DNA from: Pseudomonas uvaldensis
Lineage (GTDB): Bacteria > Pseudomonadota > Gammaproteobacteria > Pseudomonadales > Pseudomonadaceae
DNA length: 64,000 bases
NCBI RefSeq assembly: GCF_021271205.1
Contig: NZ_JAIWKS010000010.1
Location: forward strand, 62,001-126,000
Reading direction: 5' to 3'
In this document: positions 41,466 to 50,789 of the stretch, one piece after another
Numbering within the stretch: the stretch's first letter is position 1
How the letters are laid out: every line of letters begins with the position of its first letter
Program-made: the position numbers and the translations under genes
The notes under the pieces: generated by a model
The model's input: the letters and a program-made list of their open reading frames with translations, nothing else
Database searches by the model: none
What the model was told of the DNA's origin: nothing

Positions 41466-43451
41466 TCATACCCACAGGTCAGCCACTCCGATCAACTGAA
41501 AAACTTCATCTCCAGAAGGCTCGGCGAAGATGATGTCCAGGTTACGGTACCCGGAGTGATCCCCTGCAAGGCTCAACTCGAATCGAGCCCCATTGGCGTC
41601 GGCTTCGTAGCTCTTCAGGTAAGTCAGGTTCTTGGCTTCATTGAGAACCACGTCCAGCGTGCCGTTGTAGCCATTTCCCAGTCGGGTAAAGCCCAAGGCG
41701 GACAAATCGATGGTGTCTTCACCCACGGTATAGTCGAGCAGGCGATCCGTGTGGTTTTCGGTGGCGGTACGGTAGCTGTCGCTCAGCGCGTCGAAGCGGA
41801 ACACATCGTTGTTACCGCCACCTGCCAGCAGGTCCCGGCCCTCTGCGCCTACCAGCACATCATTCCCCAGCGCGCCATAGAGGCGGTCATCGCCCGCGAA
41901 CCCTTCGATGATTTCGCCTCGGGCGTTGCCCTGTAAACGATCGGCCTCTTCGGTGCCCGTCAACCTGGCTTGCTGGAACAGGATGTTGGTTTCATTCAGC
42001 GTTTGGCTCAAGTCACCGTCGAAGACCAATTCGAAGCGTTCCCCCTCCGCGTTGGCATCGAAACTCTTGAGGTAGGTCCGCGTTCCGCTTTCATTGACTC
42101 GTATCGCCAGCGTTCCGTCATGTCCATTGCCCAGCCCGAGGAAGCCCAGGGATGAGAGATCGATCGTATCGGTGTTGGGATCGAAGTCGGTGATTCGGTC
42201 GCTATGGGCGGTGGTTACGGTTCGGTAGCTGTCTGCGACTGTCTCGTAACGGAACGTATCGGCCCCGAGGCCGCCCGTCAGCAGGTCGCGACCTTGCTGG
42301 CCATCGAGCAGATCGTTACCGGCCCCGCCAACGATGGCATCGTCGAACGAGTCGGTACCCAGCAAGAAGTCATCATTCTGGCTACCGTCAAGGTGGTAAT
42401 AGCCGTCGTCGGGATTGCCAAAGCTGTGGTCCAGGCTACCGTCGGGGTTCAACTGAACCAGTGCGGCCAGATAACCGTCCGCCTTCGTCCCCTGGCTTCC
42501 CCCAATCAACACCCTGCCGTCGGCCAACACCACCATGTCGGCGACTGCGAAAGGCGCACTTTGCGAGCCCCAGCTCACCTGCCCCTGATCACCGAACCCG
42601 GTGTCGAGCGAGCCGTCGGCGTTGAGCCGCATCACCGTCGCCACGCCGCCTGAGGCGCCCGCCAGCAGGATTTTGCCGTCCTCCTGGATAACGAGGGCAT
42701 TTGCATGAACATCCAGGGCCAGGCTGCCGCCGTTGCCAAAGCTGCTATCCAGGGTACCGTCCTGGTTGAGGCGGGTCAGGGTATCTCGACCGGTGACCAA
42801 TACCTTCCCGTCCGCCTGCAGCGAAACGTCGATCGTGCCGCTGGGTTGAATGCCGACGGATGCTGGCAGGTGCAGGATCCCGCCCTCTGCGAAAGACGAA
42901 ACCAGGGCCCCCGTCGCGTCGAAGCGGGCGATGTAGATTTCCCCAGTGGGATACGCAGCGCTCGCAAAAAAGCTGCCGTCGCGTTGCACGGAGAACGACG
43001 CTTGCTGACCTAGAGATTCATTCCAGTAGAACGGCACGGTCGCGGTTCCGCCGTTGCCGAAACTCGTATCGAGGCGGCCGTCAGCCAAGGTCCGACTTAC
43101 GCCCGACACCCAGGCATCGCCGACTTTCACGTACTGAGCCACCAGGTAGCCCCCGCCCGGCTGCACCGCGGCATTGCCACCATCCTCGATATCGAGCGAC
43201 ACAGGCAGGAGGGATTTGCCGTCTGCACTGTAGCTGCGGTCCAGGCTACCGTCGGCATTGAACCGGACCAGGCTGCCGGTAAAGCCCGAATCCTCTTCGC
43301 CTCCCAGGCCCAGGCGGCTGTAGGCGCCAAGCCAGATGGCACCGTCCGGATCGACGGTGATACCGCCGATCTTGTCCGAGCCCCATAAGGTCGTGGCGAC
43401 CATGCCTGTGTTCCCCACAGCCGCAGCGGTGGGCGAAGTGCTATGACTCAT
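41466..43451 (-). CDS. Delta-60 repeat / RTX calcium-binding secreted protein
   Basis: A 661-residue protein without an N-terminal signal. The N-terminal half (to about 350) carries six or so delta-60 repeats (LNADGSLDTGFG-type). Then come two RTX modules, each with GGxGxDxLxx nonapeptides (GGAGNDLLDGQQGRDLLTGG) followed by a serralysin-like C domain (DTIDLSSLGF). The two modules (about 365-495 and 505-655) are duplicates. It is probably exported by a type I system, not encoded nearby. The ATG at 43451 is chosen because GGAGG lies 7 bases upstream; the ATG at 43457 is only 1 base from that site. Confidence 0.82.
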   Translation of the reverse strand: MSHSTSPTAAAVGNTGMVATTLWGSDKIGGITVDPDGAIWLGAYSRLGLGGEEDSGFTGSLVRFNADGSLDRSYSADGKSLLPVSLDIEDGGNAAVQPGGGYLVAQYVKVGDAWVSGVSRTLADGRLDTSFGNGGTATVPFYWNESLGQQASFSVQRDGSFFASAAYPTGEIYIARFDATGALVSSFAEGGILHLPASVGIQPSGTIDVSLQADGKVLVTGRDTLTRLNQDGTLDSSFGNGGSLALDVHANALVIQEDGKILLAGASGGVATVMRLNADGSLDTGFGDQGQVSWGSQSAPFAVADMVVLADGRVLIGGSQGTKADGYLAALVQLNPDGSLDHSFGNPDDGYYHLDGSQNDDFLLGTDSFDDAIVGGAGNDLLDGQQGRDLLTGGLGADTFRYETVADSYRTVTTAHSDRITDFDPNTDTIDLSSLGFLGLGNGHDGTLAIRVNESGTRTYLKSFDANAEGERFELVFDGDLSQTLNETNILFQQARLTGTEEADRLQGNARGEIIEGFAGDDRLYGALGNDVLVGAEGRDLLAGGGNNDVFRFDALSDSYRTATENHTDRLLDYTVGEDTIDLSALGFTRLGNGYNGTLDVVLNEAKNLTYLKSYEADANGARFELSLAGDHSGYRNLDIIFAEPSGDEVFQLIGVADLWV

Positions 43452-43560
43452 GTCCATGCCTCCGATGGCAATCTATCGCCAAAGACAATAGACGCGGCTC
43501 GGTCTGGTTGCCACTTTACGGAACGAAGAGAACGGTAAGAGAAGTCCCTACTAACTCAAC

Positions 43561-44184
43561 CTACTCAACCACCCCGTTATAGACAACAACCTCACCCCCC
43601 TCCTTCTTGACCCTCAATTCATTCCCCCGCGCCATCACGTCAACCGCCTCAGAACACCCATCCACCGCCTTCGTCCCATCCACCCGCTCAGCCTTGGCAT
43701 CAAAACTGAAAACATAAGTAGACGCTGGGCAAGCATTGCCGCCTTCCCCGGTGGAAAGGACCACCACATAGCGACTCGGGCCAAACGTGTAGACCCTTTC
43801 AATCGCCACATAACCCGTGTACTCAGGCTGCTCGACGATTGACTCCATGACGTTCATCAAGCCTGCGCGCGCCTGGTAATTCAGCGCGGTTCCCGTCTCC
43901 AGGGGTTGGGTCGTGAAAGGCCCTGCGCGCTCGGTGTCGACGGGCAAGGGTTCGTAGGCAACGCCCGGAGGCGCCGGAGGGGCTACTTTCGGGGTGGCGG
44001 CGGGCTTTGCGGCGGGGCTTTGCTGGGGCGTGGGCAGATCGCACAGGCCGTTCTTGCAGATCAAGTCACCTTGGCAGTCGATGTCTTGCGTGCATTGGTT
44101 GGTTTCTTCGAAAGTGCTTTCTTCGGCGTTGACATAGCCGACGACCGCCAGTGCAAGGAGGGTACAGGCGAATAGACGCTTCAT
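43561..44184 (-). CDS. Secreted Cys-containing hypothetical protein
   Basis: A 207-residue protein with a signal peptide (MKRLFACTLLALAVVGYVNA). A short Cys-rich segment follows (CTQDIDCQGDLICKNGLCD, four cysteines), then a Pro/Ala linker and a C-terminal domain of about 110 residues with two further cysteines. The Cys-rich segment resembles the small disulfide modules of exported proteins. No family is recognised. AAGGA lies 8 bases before the ATG. It is monocistronic. Confidence 0.7.
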   Translation of the reverse strand: MKRLFACTLLALAVVGYVNAEESTFEETNQCTQDIDCQGDLICKNGLCDLPTPQQSPAAKPAATPKVAPPAPPGVAYEPLPVDTERAGPFTTQPLETGTALNYQARAGLMNVMESIVEQPEYTGYVAIERVYTFGPSRYVVVLSTGEGGNACPASTYVFSFDAKAERVDGTKAVDGCSEAVDVMARGNELRVKKEGGEVVVYNGVVE

Positions 44185-44342
44185 CGGTGAAGTCCTTTTC
44201 CGGATGGGGGCCTGATGATAACTGTCACACCGCGCAATTGTCCCCTGGTGCGTGCGGTGATGTTGGATTTGCCGTGCGGGTGGCCCGGCTCGGGTTTGAA
44301 GGCTAGCCTTGCCGAAACCCTCACACGGAAGTCGAGACAATC

Positions 44343-45050
44343 ATGACCGGCCGCGAACAGCTCCAGCGCGATGGTTACGTACTGCTTCGTCAGGCGATCC
44401 CGACCGATTGGCTGGATGAGCTGCGGGCCGTGTTCGAGGCTGGGGTGAAGCCATCGGAGCAGTGGCCGGTGCCGCGCAATATGGATTGGCGTTATTCGAT
44501 GCTGGACGATGCGGCGACGGTTCAGGCGGTGTGTCGTTTGCCCCAGGTGCTGGCGGCGGCAGGTGAGTTGATCGCTGAGCGGTTTTTCCTCTCGCAGGTG
44601 GAGGGACGAGAGCCGCTGGCCGGTGGCGGTCACCAACCGTTGCACCGGGACTTGTCGGCCCAGCGGCCCGGCGACGTCGCGGCCGCCCTGGCTTTTCTCG
44701 ATGATTATGGCCCTTGGAACGGCGCGACTCGTCTCGTTCCAGGCAGCCATCGCCCCGGACCTGGCGAACCCGAATTCGACTTCCCTGACGAGTCACGCTC
44801 CGTACAGATTGCGGGCTGCGCCGGTGACATTCTGGTGTTCAATGTGGACGTGGTGCATGCAGGCAGTCTGAACGCCCTTGGCGCACGGCGGCGCTCCCTG
44901 TTGATCAGTTATTTTGCCGAGCCGCTGTACGCCTCACACCGGGAAACCGTGGGCCTGCGAAACGTACGCATGGACACCCGCGAGCGGTTCGAACCGTCGG
45001 ACTTTGTCTTCGCAAGCCAGGCATTCAGCAACCCTGGCGCCTTGGTGTAG
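44343..45050 (+). CDS. Phytanoyl-CoA dioxygenase (PhyH) family protein
   Basis: A 235-residue Fe(II)/2-oxoglutarate oxygenase. The metal ligands are His101, Asp103 (PLHRDLS) and His172 (VVHAGSLN), and Arg182-Arg184 is near the 2-oxoglutarate site. GATRLVPGSHRPG is a typical PhyH segment. The substrate is unknown. It is a single gene without a clear ribosome site and about 160 bases from the divergent hypothetical gene. Confidence 0.82.
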   Translation: MTGREQLQRDGYVLLRQAIPTDWLDELRAVFEAGVKPSEQWPVPRNMDWRYSMLDDAATVQAVCRLPQVLAAAGELIAERFFLSQVEGREPLAGGGHQPLHRDLSAQRPGDVAAALAFLDDYGPWNGATRLVPGSHRPGPGEPEFDFPDESRSVQIAGCAGDILVFNVDVVHAGSLNALGARRRSLLISYFAEPLYASHRETVGLRNVRMDTRERFEPSDFVFASQAFSNPGALV

Positions 45051-45124
45051 GATCTGCGCAGATCGGATCACGGCGTGCCTGCCCCGGCATACATCTCCAC
45101 CCTTCCCCAGACGATCCCACCCTT

Positions 45125-45925
45125 ATGAACCCAATCGATCTGCTGTCTTTTCAACGCATCACCACCGCTCACGGCGCACTCGAAGGTGCGGCGTATTTCG
45201 ACGCTGAAGAAAGTCTTGTCCACGACGTATTTACGGACCGCATCCTGTTTCAGACCAATTATCTGGATCACACCAGCTACGAAGTCAGCTTCGCCGACGG
45301 CGCGGTACAGGTTCGCAAGACGCGGCTGGATAATTATCAGCGCGGCCACAAGGCACAGGTGATCGATGACGACATGGATGAAGAAGACTGGAGCGAGCTG
45401 GACAGCCTCTGGCAGCGCTTGAGCCAGGATCTGAACACTCAGGATCAAGGGCCGCGCCCCGATCTGGCCGATACGCTGGCCGACCTGTTCGATTGCCTGT
45501 TCGACGAGGCGCAGGCGCAAAGGCTCATTCAAGCCATCCCGGCCCCGACCGCGCAATGGGATTGGGCCTGGACGCAAGTCGAGTCCGCGCTCATCCAGGC
45601 CAATCAGTTGGCTGAGTTCGAATGGAAGGAATGGGCATCCTGTGGCGTCCATGCGGTAAATGCCCTGGCGCCGCTACAGCAGTTGGGCATCGAGATCGCG
45701 GTTCCTGATGCGAAAACCATCGCCGCCGTCAACAGCGCCAACGACTGGGAGCGAGCGATTCTTCAGTACTTCAATACTCAGTTGGACGAGCATGACCTGA
45801 AACTGCTGGCCATCGGCACCCATTTCGATGAGCACCAGGCGTTTGCCTGCCTGCCCATGAACGGCCTGAGCCTGGTGAATGCGTTGGAAATCATGGGTCG
45901 GCTGGGCATCGTCCATAAATACTGA
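45125..45925 (+). CDS. Hypothetical protein
   Basis: A 266-residue acidic soluble protein with no signal, helix or recognised motif. The N-terminal part is beta-rich (RILFQTNYLDHTSYEVSFADG) and the C-terminal part helical. It follows the PhyH gene by 74 bases on the same strand. The ribosome site is poor, so the ATG at 45125 is chosen by position. The following 240 bases up to the hydrolase gene contain no supported gene. Confidence 0.65.
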   Translation: MNPIDLLSFQRITTAHGALEGAAYFDAEESLVHDVFTDRILFQTNYLDHTSYEVSFADGAVQVRKTRLDNYQRGHKAQVIDDDMDEEDWSELDSLWQRLSQDLNTQDQGPRPDLADTLADLFDCLFDEAQAQRLIQAIPAPTAQWDWAWTQVESALIQANQLAEFEWKEWASCGVHAVNALAPLQQLGIEIAVPDAKTIAAVNSANDWERAILQYFNTQLDEHDLKLLAIGTHFDEHQAFACLPMNGLSLVNALEIMGRLGIVHKY

Positions 45926-46165
45926 GCGTCTTTATAAAAATTTGCGGAGAAACAGTGTGTGGCCAGGGGGTTTATCTCCTCGTCACAAGGCCGTTATCCG
46001 CTCAACCATTCGCACGCAACCGAAGCGAAACGCAGCTATCCGATTTTCCCATAGTAGCTATCGATACCATGCAGTTCTCGGCGTCCGCCTCTCTCTCTAA
46101 TCTGCCCACCAACGCGATCGATGACGGTCGCAGCCGTTCAAACCACCCTTATGGAGAGAGAACCG

Positions 46166-47119
46166 ATGAACACCTTCAACCGCACCCTGGCTATCGCCAC
46201 ACTCGCCCTCGCCGCCCTCGGCGCTGAAGCCGCGACACCTGTCCAGACCGGCGCGGCCGTGTCCGCCGTTGGCAGCGTGATCCAGTCCGCCAGCTACATC
46301 ACCACCAAGGATGGCGTACAGCTGTACTACAAGGATTGGGGCCCACGAAACGGCCAGGTCGTCACTTTCAGCCACGGCTGGCCGCTGGACTCCGACAGCT
46401 GGGAAGCGCAAATGATGTTCCTCGCCTCCAAAGGCTACCGGGTCGTGGCCCACGACCGTCGCGGTCACGGTCGCTCCAGCCAGCCGTGGGAAGGCAATGA
46501 CATGGATCACTACGCCGACGATCTGGCAGCAGTGATCGAGGCGCTGGATCTCAAGAACGTGACGCTGGTGGGCTTCTCGACGGGAGGCGGTGAAGTGGCT
46601 CGCTACATCGGTCGTCACGGGACCGCGCGGGTGAGGAAAGCCGTACTGGTGTCCTCGGTTCCACCGTTGATGCTCAAGACCGACACCAACCCCGGCGGCC
46701 TGCCGATCACAGTGTTCGACGGCCTGCGCAAGGCATCCCTGGAGAACCGTTCGCAGCTGTACCTGGACACCGCCTCGGGACCGTTCTATGGCTACAACCG
46801 CAAGGGCGCCAAGCCATCACAAGGGCTGATCCAGTCCTTCTGGGCACAGGGCATGCTGGGTGGTGCCAAGAACACTTATGACTCCATCGCGGCGTTTTCG
46901 GCCACCGACTTCCGCGGCGACCTGAAGAAGTTTGACGTGCCGACCCTGGTGATCCATGGCGACGACGATCAGATCGTGCCGATCGATGCCGCCGGCCGGG
47001 CTTCGGCTGCGCTGATCAAGGGCGCTCGGTTGATCGTCTACCCAGGTGCACCCCATGGCTTGACCGAAACGCACAAGGACCGTCTCAACCAGGACCTGCT
47101 GAAATTCCTCCAGGAATAA
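46166..47119 (+). CDS. Exported alpha/beta hydrolase (chloroperoxidase-like)
   Basis: A 317-residue alpha/beta hydrolase. A signal peptide (TLAIATLALAALGAEA) leads to the catalytic domain: oxyanion HGWPLDSDSWE, nucleophile Ser in GFSTGGGEVARYIGRHG, Asp in HGDDDQIVP and His in APHGLTETH. The sequence is close to bacterial non-heme chloroperoxidases and related esterases, which are usually cytosolic, so the signal peptide is notable. The ATG at 46166 follows GGAGAGAG. A tandem hairpin region follows the stop. Confidence 0.87.
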   Translation: MNTFNRTLAIATLALAALGAEAATPVQTGAAVSAVGSVIQSASYITTKDGVQLYYKDWGPRNGQVVTFSHGWPLDSDSWEAQMMFLASKGYRVVAHDRRGHGRSSQPWEGNDMDHYADDLAAVIEALDLKNVTLVGFSTGGGEVARYIGRHGTARVRKAVLVSSVPPLMLKTDTNPGGLPITVFDGLRKASLENRSQLYLDTASGPFYGYNRKGAKPSQGLIQSFWAQGMLGGAKNTYDSIAAFSATDFRGDLKKFDVPTLVIHGDDDQIVPIDAAGRASAALIKGARLIVYPGAPHGLTETHKDRLNQDLLKFLQE

Positions 47120-47139
47120 GGCAAGTCATTGTCCACACG

Positions 47140-47202
47140 AGCCCTTCACAGGAAGGGCTTTGGGGGGATCGGGAGATAAACGAATCGCCCGATCCCCCCA
47201 AA
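47140..47202. terminator. Two consecutive hairpins between convergent genes
   Basis: AGCCCTTC/GAAGGGCT (47140-47159, 4-base loop) is directly followed by an unusually long perfect stem: TTTGGGGGGATCGGG (47159-47173) and its complement (47188-47202) with a 14-base loop. They lie between the 3' ends of the hydrolase and GFA genes and probably terminate transcription in both directions. There is no long T-run. Confidence 0.55.
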
Positions 47203-47244
47203 CGTATCAGCGTGCGCAACGCGCCGACTGGCTCAAGTCTTCCT

Positions 47245-47637
47245 CTACTCCTCGACTCTCCCTTCGCCTTCACGATCACTCACGTAATGGCGCGCAAACG
47301 GAAACGGCGGCAACCAGGCTTCGCGACGCACCGTCCAGCATTCGTAGGTCGGCATCAACTGGTTGGGCGCATCCAGGATCCCCAGGTTCACCTCGACTTC
47401 GTCATCGGTACGGGCGAACACGGAGGAGCCGCATTGCGGGCAAAAATGCCGTCCGGCGTAATCCCGCGTCTCGCCCTCGATTTTCACCGCGTCCTGAGGA
47501 AACACCGCAGCCGCAAAGAACAACGCCCCGTGATGCTTGCGACAGTCGAGGCAGTGACAAAGGCCCACCCGGTAAGGGCGGCCCGAGGCTTCGATGCGGA
47601 CGCTGCCGCACAGGCAACCGCCAATGAATCGGTCCAT
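47245..47637 (-). CDS. GFA family zinc-binding protein
   Basis: A 130-residue protein of the glutathione-dependent formaldehyde-activating (GFA/CENP-V) fold. The zinc ligands are GGCLCGSVR, CHCLDCRK and CPQCGSSVF. It is a stand-alone domain of unknown physiological substrate; spontaneous formaldehyde-glutathione activation is the textbook assignment for one member only. GGAGAG sits 7 bases before the ATG. Confidence 0.9.
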   Translation of the reverse strand: MDRFIGGCLCGSVRIEASGRPYRVGLCHCLDCRKHHGALFFAAAVFPQDAVKIEGETRDYAGRHFCPQCGSSVFARTDDEVEVNLGILDAPNQLMPTYECWTVRREAWLPPFPFARHYVSDREGEGRVEE

Positions 47638-47707
47638 GTTGGCTCTCCTCTGTAGCACGCATTTGCGACATCTACCTTCGACCGCCTTGCCCTGCTCTTG
47701 GTTTAGT

Positions 47708-48451
47708 TCACGAATGCCCCACCATTGGCACGGCGATCAGCAATATCGCCGTCCCATGGGTGGCGGTCGACGCCACTACGCCGTAGCGCATGCGAACAAG
47801 ACCGCATGCCAGGCCTTCAATCAAGGTGAAGAGCAAAACAGGCCAGCCAAGTTGGGTAACGCTCAGGGCCAGGAAACCGTGGCAGGCCGAGAACGCCGTC
47901 GCGCTGATCAATGCCGCCCGCAGCGCGCTGACGTGCTGTTCGAGGTAACCCTGCAGGAAGCCACGGAACAGCACCTCCTCCAGCGCGTTGGCGCCATACG
48001 CCAGCACCGCCATGCCGAACAACCATGTCCGGTAATCGGGGATCAGGATCGCTTCGGAATCCTGATAAAGCCGCAACGGCCAGCCAATCGCACATCCCGC
48101 GACAATACCTACCGCCAGGCCACCCCATCGATTGCCCTTGAAGAAGATGACCAGTTGCCAAAGCTCTGGAAACAAGTGGGCGATCAGCACGACCAACGCC
48201 AGCGATGCAACGCCCAACGTCGCCAGCACGAACGGGTTGTCCAGGAAGCCGATTTGCAAGTGTTCGTCGAGGGACCACATGTGCAAAGGCGTCATCGCGT
48301 CTCGCATCAGCACGAATGCCAACATCAGTATCAGGATACGCAGGCCCGGCAAGGACTTCGGCGTCAAACCGAGCCAGACACCGAAGAGCCCGAGGCCTGG
48401 TAGCAAATAGGTGACGTAGTCCAGCAGAACAACCCATCCTTCGGCGATCAT
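47708..48451 (-). CDS. CPBP-family intramembrane glutamic protease
   Basis: A 247-residue multi-span membrane protein of the Abi/CPBP (Rce1) family. The motifs are EEVLFRG (Glu158-Glu159 and Arg163), FSACHGF (His191) and a late ATHG His. About seven helices are predicted. Such proteins process prenylated peptides, bacteriocins or toxins; nothing nearby points to the substrate. GAGGG precedes the ATG. Confidence 0.85.
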   Translation of the reverse strand: MIAEGWVVLLDYVTYLLPGLGLFGVWLGLTPKSLPGLRILILMLAFVLMRDAMTPLHMWSLDEHLQIGFLDNPFVLATLGVASLALVVLIAHLFPELWQLVIFFKGNRWGGLAVGIVAGCAIGWPLRLYQDSEAILIPDYRTWLFGMAVLAYGANALEEVLFRGFLQGYLEQHVSALRAALISATAFSACHGFLALSVTQLGWPVLLFTLIEGLACGLVRMRYGVVASTATHGTAILLIAVPMVGHS

Positions 48452-48499
48452 CCGGTTCCCTCGAGCATTGAAAGTGATGCGTAATGAAGCTGTGGAGTG

Positions 48500-49417
48500 C
48501 TATGGACCTGCAACCGGCGCATGCTGCGCCATCAACTCGGCAACCCACTCGATGAAGACTCTCAACCGCGCACTGATGTGCCGGTTCGGAGGATAGGCTA
48601 CGTAGAGCGGCATCGGTTCGATACGCCATGTTTCGAAAAGCGGCACCAAGTCGCCTGTCGCTTCGTGGGGCCTGGACATGTACTTGGGTAGCCACAGCAC
48701 ACCCAGCCCCGCCAGCCCCGCCGCTAGGTAAGCGTTGCCGTCGTCGACCGCCAGGGCATAGCGCCCATTGATGTAGAGACGTTCGTTGTCGTTGTACAGC
48801 GCATACGGCACGGGCCTGCCGGTGCGTGCCCAGAGGAACGCGACGATGCGATGCGGGGAGCCTTCGAGTTCGCGCGGATGTGCTGGCATGCCAAGGCGCG
48901 CCAGGTAGCTCGGCGCCGCGTAGACACCCAGGGCGAGATCGCCGATACGCCGGGCGATCAGCGATTGATCGGCCAACTCGCCGCCTCGCACCACGCAGTC
49001 GACGTTCTCGTCGATGATGTCGACGATGCGATCGCTGACACCCAGGTCGATCTGGATGTCCGGGTATCGCTCGTAGAACGCCGGCAAGGCCGGTATCAGG
49101 ATCAAGGCCGCCAGCGGGCTTGGGACATCGACTCGCAAACGGCCCCGGGGCAATGCCTGGGCGCCGGACAGGCTGGTTTCGGCATCGTCCATGTCGGCCA
49201 GCAGACGAAGCACCCGCTCGTAATAGACAGCCCCCTGAGCGGTGACATTGACTTTGCGCGTGGTGCGGTTGAGCAACTTGACCCGCAACCGCGCCTCCAA
49301 CTGTTGCACCAGTTGGGTCACGGTAGTCTTGCTCATGTGCAGCGTTTCCGCGGCCTTGGTAAAGCTGCCCGCTTCCACCACGCGTGCGAAGGCGCGCATT
49401 GCATCAAACCGGTCCAT
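48500..49417 (-). CDS. LysR-family transcriptional regulator
   Basis: A 305-residue regulator with a canonical N-terminal HTH (AFARVVEAGSFTKAAETLHMSKTTVTQLVQQLE) and a substrate-binding-like C-terminal domain. It is divergent from a RidA-family gene with 142 bases between; a TGTTTG-N7-CAAACA dyad in that gap is a likely operator. It probably controls the RidA gene. Confidence 0.9.
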   Translation of the reverse strand: MDRFDAMRAFARVVEAGSFTKAAETLHMSKTTVTQLVQQLEARLRVKLLNRTTRKVNVTAQGAVYYERVLRLLADMDDAETSLSGAQALPRGRLRVDVPSPLAALILIPALPAFYERYPDIQIDLGVSDRIVDIIDENVDCVVRGGELADQSLIARRIGDLALGVYAAPSYLARLGMPAHPRELEGSPHRIVAFLWARTGRPVPYALYNDNERLYINGRYALAVDDGNAYLAAGLAGLGVLWLPKYMSRPHEATGDLVPLFETWRIEPMPLYVAYPPNRHISARLRVFIEWVAELMAQHAPVAGP

Positions 49418-49440
49418 GCTGCCCCACGTATCGATCGGAT

Positions 49441-49459
49441 TGTTTGGATTTCACAAACA
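49441..49459. promoter_or_regulatory. Candidate LysR operator
   Basis: TGTTTG (49441-49446) and CAAACA (49454-49459) form an inverted repeat with 7 bases between, inside the lysR/ridA divergent spacer. The dyad is typical of LysR recognition sites. Tentative because the arms are short. Confidence 0.4.
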
Positions 49460-49559
49460 GTGTTCGCCAAGCTTGCCCGTTTATCGTCCGGACACAAGCC
49501 CCTAGAGTGTCTTCATCGTTGATTTCGGGTCAGTTCCGACCTTTTTGATGGAGGTATTT

Positions 49560-49964
49560 ATGACACAGCGTGACGTCGTTTTCCCCCCAGGACGCCAGGC
49601 GCTTTACGAGCGCAACCGCTACTCTCCGGCCGTGCGTTCCAATGGGTTTCTGTTCGTGTCGGGACAGGTGGGCAGCCTGGAAGACGGTTCGCCGGAAGCC
49701 GACCTGCAAGCCCAGGTCCGGCGTGCCTTCAACAACCTGAACGCGATCCTGGCAGCCGCCGGTTGCACCTTTGACGATGTGGTGGACGTGACCGTTTTCA
49801 TGGTCGATCCACAGTCGACATTCGAGACGATATGGGAAGTGGTGCCTGAGTTCTGGGGCAGCGCGCCGCACCCGACGGTGACGGCGGTTGGCGTGACCTG
49901 GTTGTATGGGTTTCAGTTCGAGATCAAGGTGATCGCTAAAGTGCCTGAAGCCGCTGGGGTGTAA
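49560..49964 (+). CDS. RidA (YjgF/YER057c) family protein
   Basis: A 134-residue RidA-fold protein. RYSPAVRSNGFLFVSGQVG and the VPEFWGSAPHPTVTAVGVTWL region are typical, but the catalytic Arg position of RidA enzymes that hydrolyse enamines (usually R105 in R-x-C/E contexts) is not evident. It may be one of the non-deaminase subgroups. GGAGG precedes the ATG at 49560 by 5 bases. It is divergent from a LysR gene. Confidence 0.8.
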   Translation: MTQRDVVFPPGRQALYERNRYSPAVRSNGFLFVSGQVGSLEDGSPEADLQAQVRRAFNNLNAILAAAGCTFDDVVDVTVFMVDPQSTFETIWEVVPEFWGSAPHPTVTAVGVTWLYGFQFEIKVIAKVPEAAGV

Positions 49965-50056
49965 GTGGTTCGGCGCAGGCCAGCGGTGGCGCCATCGCGA
50001 GCAGGCTCGCACAGGACTAGCAATATGCCCGGATGCTGGGGGTGCCACAGGTCCTA

Positions 50057-50146
50057 TGTGGGAGCGGGCTTGCTCGCGAAAGCGGTGTATCAGTCAACAT
50101 CAATATCAGCTGATCCATCGCTTTCGCGAGCAAGCCCGCTCCCACA
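50057..50146. repeat. REPIN with perfect 28-base arms
   Basis: A perfect inverted repeat of 28 bases (starting TGTGGGAGCGGGCTTGCTCG) with a 34-base middle. It separates the RidA gene from a convergent VOC gene. A degenerate REP fragment (GCGAGCAGGCTCGCACAGG) lies just upstream near 49998-50016. It is the same element class as the one at 9234-9322. Confidence 0.9.
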
Positions 50147-50169
50147 GGTTCGGCGATGTGCCGGGCGTG

Positions 50170-50649
50170 TCAGCCTTTGACCGCCGCCTCGATCGTCGCA
50201 ATGTCGATCTTGCTCATCTGCATCATGGCTTCGAACGCGCGCTTGGCGGCGGCCCGGTCGGGGCTGGCGATCGCGTTACTCAGGACTCGCGGCGTGATCT
50301 GCCACGACAGCCCCCATTTATCCTTGCACCAGCCGCAGGCACTTTCCTGGCCGCCGTTATCGACAATGGCGTTCCACAAACGGTCCGTTTCGGCCTGGTC
50401 GTCGGTGGCGACCTGAAACGAGAACGACTCGTTGTGCTTGAACACCGGACCGCCGTTGAGCCCGATACAAGGGAGGCCCATCACTGTGAATTCAACGGTC
50501 AGTACATCGCCCTCCTTGCCCGACGGATAGTCGCCCGGGGCGTGATGCACGGCGTCGACCGTACTGTCCGGGAACGTCGCGGCGTAAAACCTGGCAGCGT
50601 CCAGCGCAGCGTATTCGTACCAGAGGCAGATCCTGTTCTTGTTATTCAT
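50170..50649 (-). CDS. VOC/PhnB-like protein (3-demethylubiquinone 3-methyltransferase domain name)
   Basis: A 159-residue single-domain protein of the PhnB subgroup of the glyoxalase/VOC fold. Markers are ICLWYEYAALDAARFYAATFPDS, DVLTVEFTVMGLPCIGLNGG and CGWCKDKWGLSWQITP. The domain name is historical; enzymatic activity is unknown. The ATG at 50649 is chosen for GGAG 7-9 bases upstream. The 3' end faces a REPIN. Confidence 0.85.
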   Translation of the reverse strand: MNNKNRICLWYEYAALDAARFYAATFPDSTVDAVHHAPGDYPSGKEGDVLTVEFTVMGLPCIGLNGGPVFKHNESFSFQVATDDQAETDRLWNAIVDNGGQESACGWCKDKWGLSWQITPRVLSNAIASPDRAAAKRAFEAMMQMSKIDIATIEAAVKG

Positions 50650-50789
50650 CCGGGTTCTCCGAAAGGGGATCGGGTCCGTGCAGTCTAGCAGCGCTGTTTT
50701 CCTGCCCTCGACGGTGTGATGAACGGCCTTCTGCATCCGATCACCGCGCCGCCAGGCGGTCGCGATGATCGGGCCAGAACGCTCAGACC

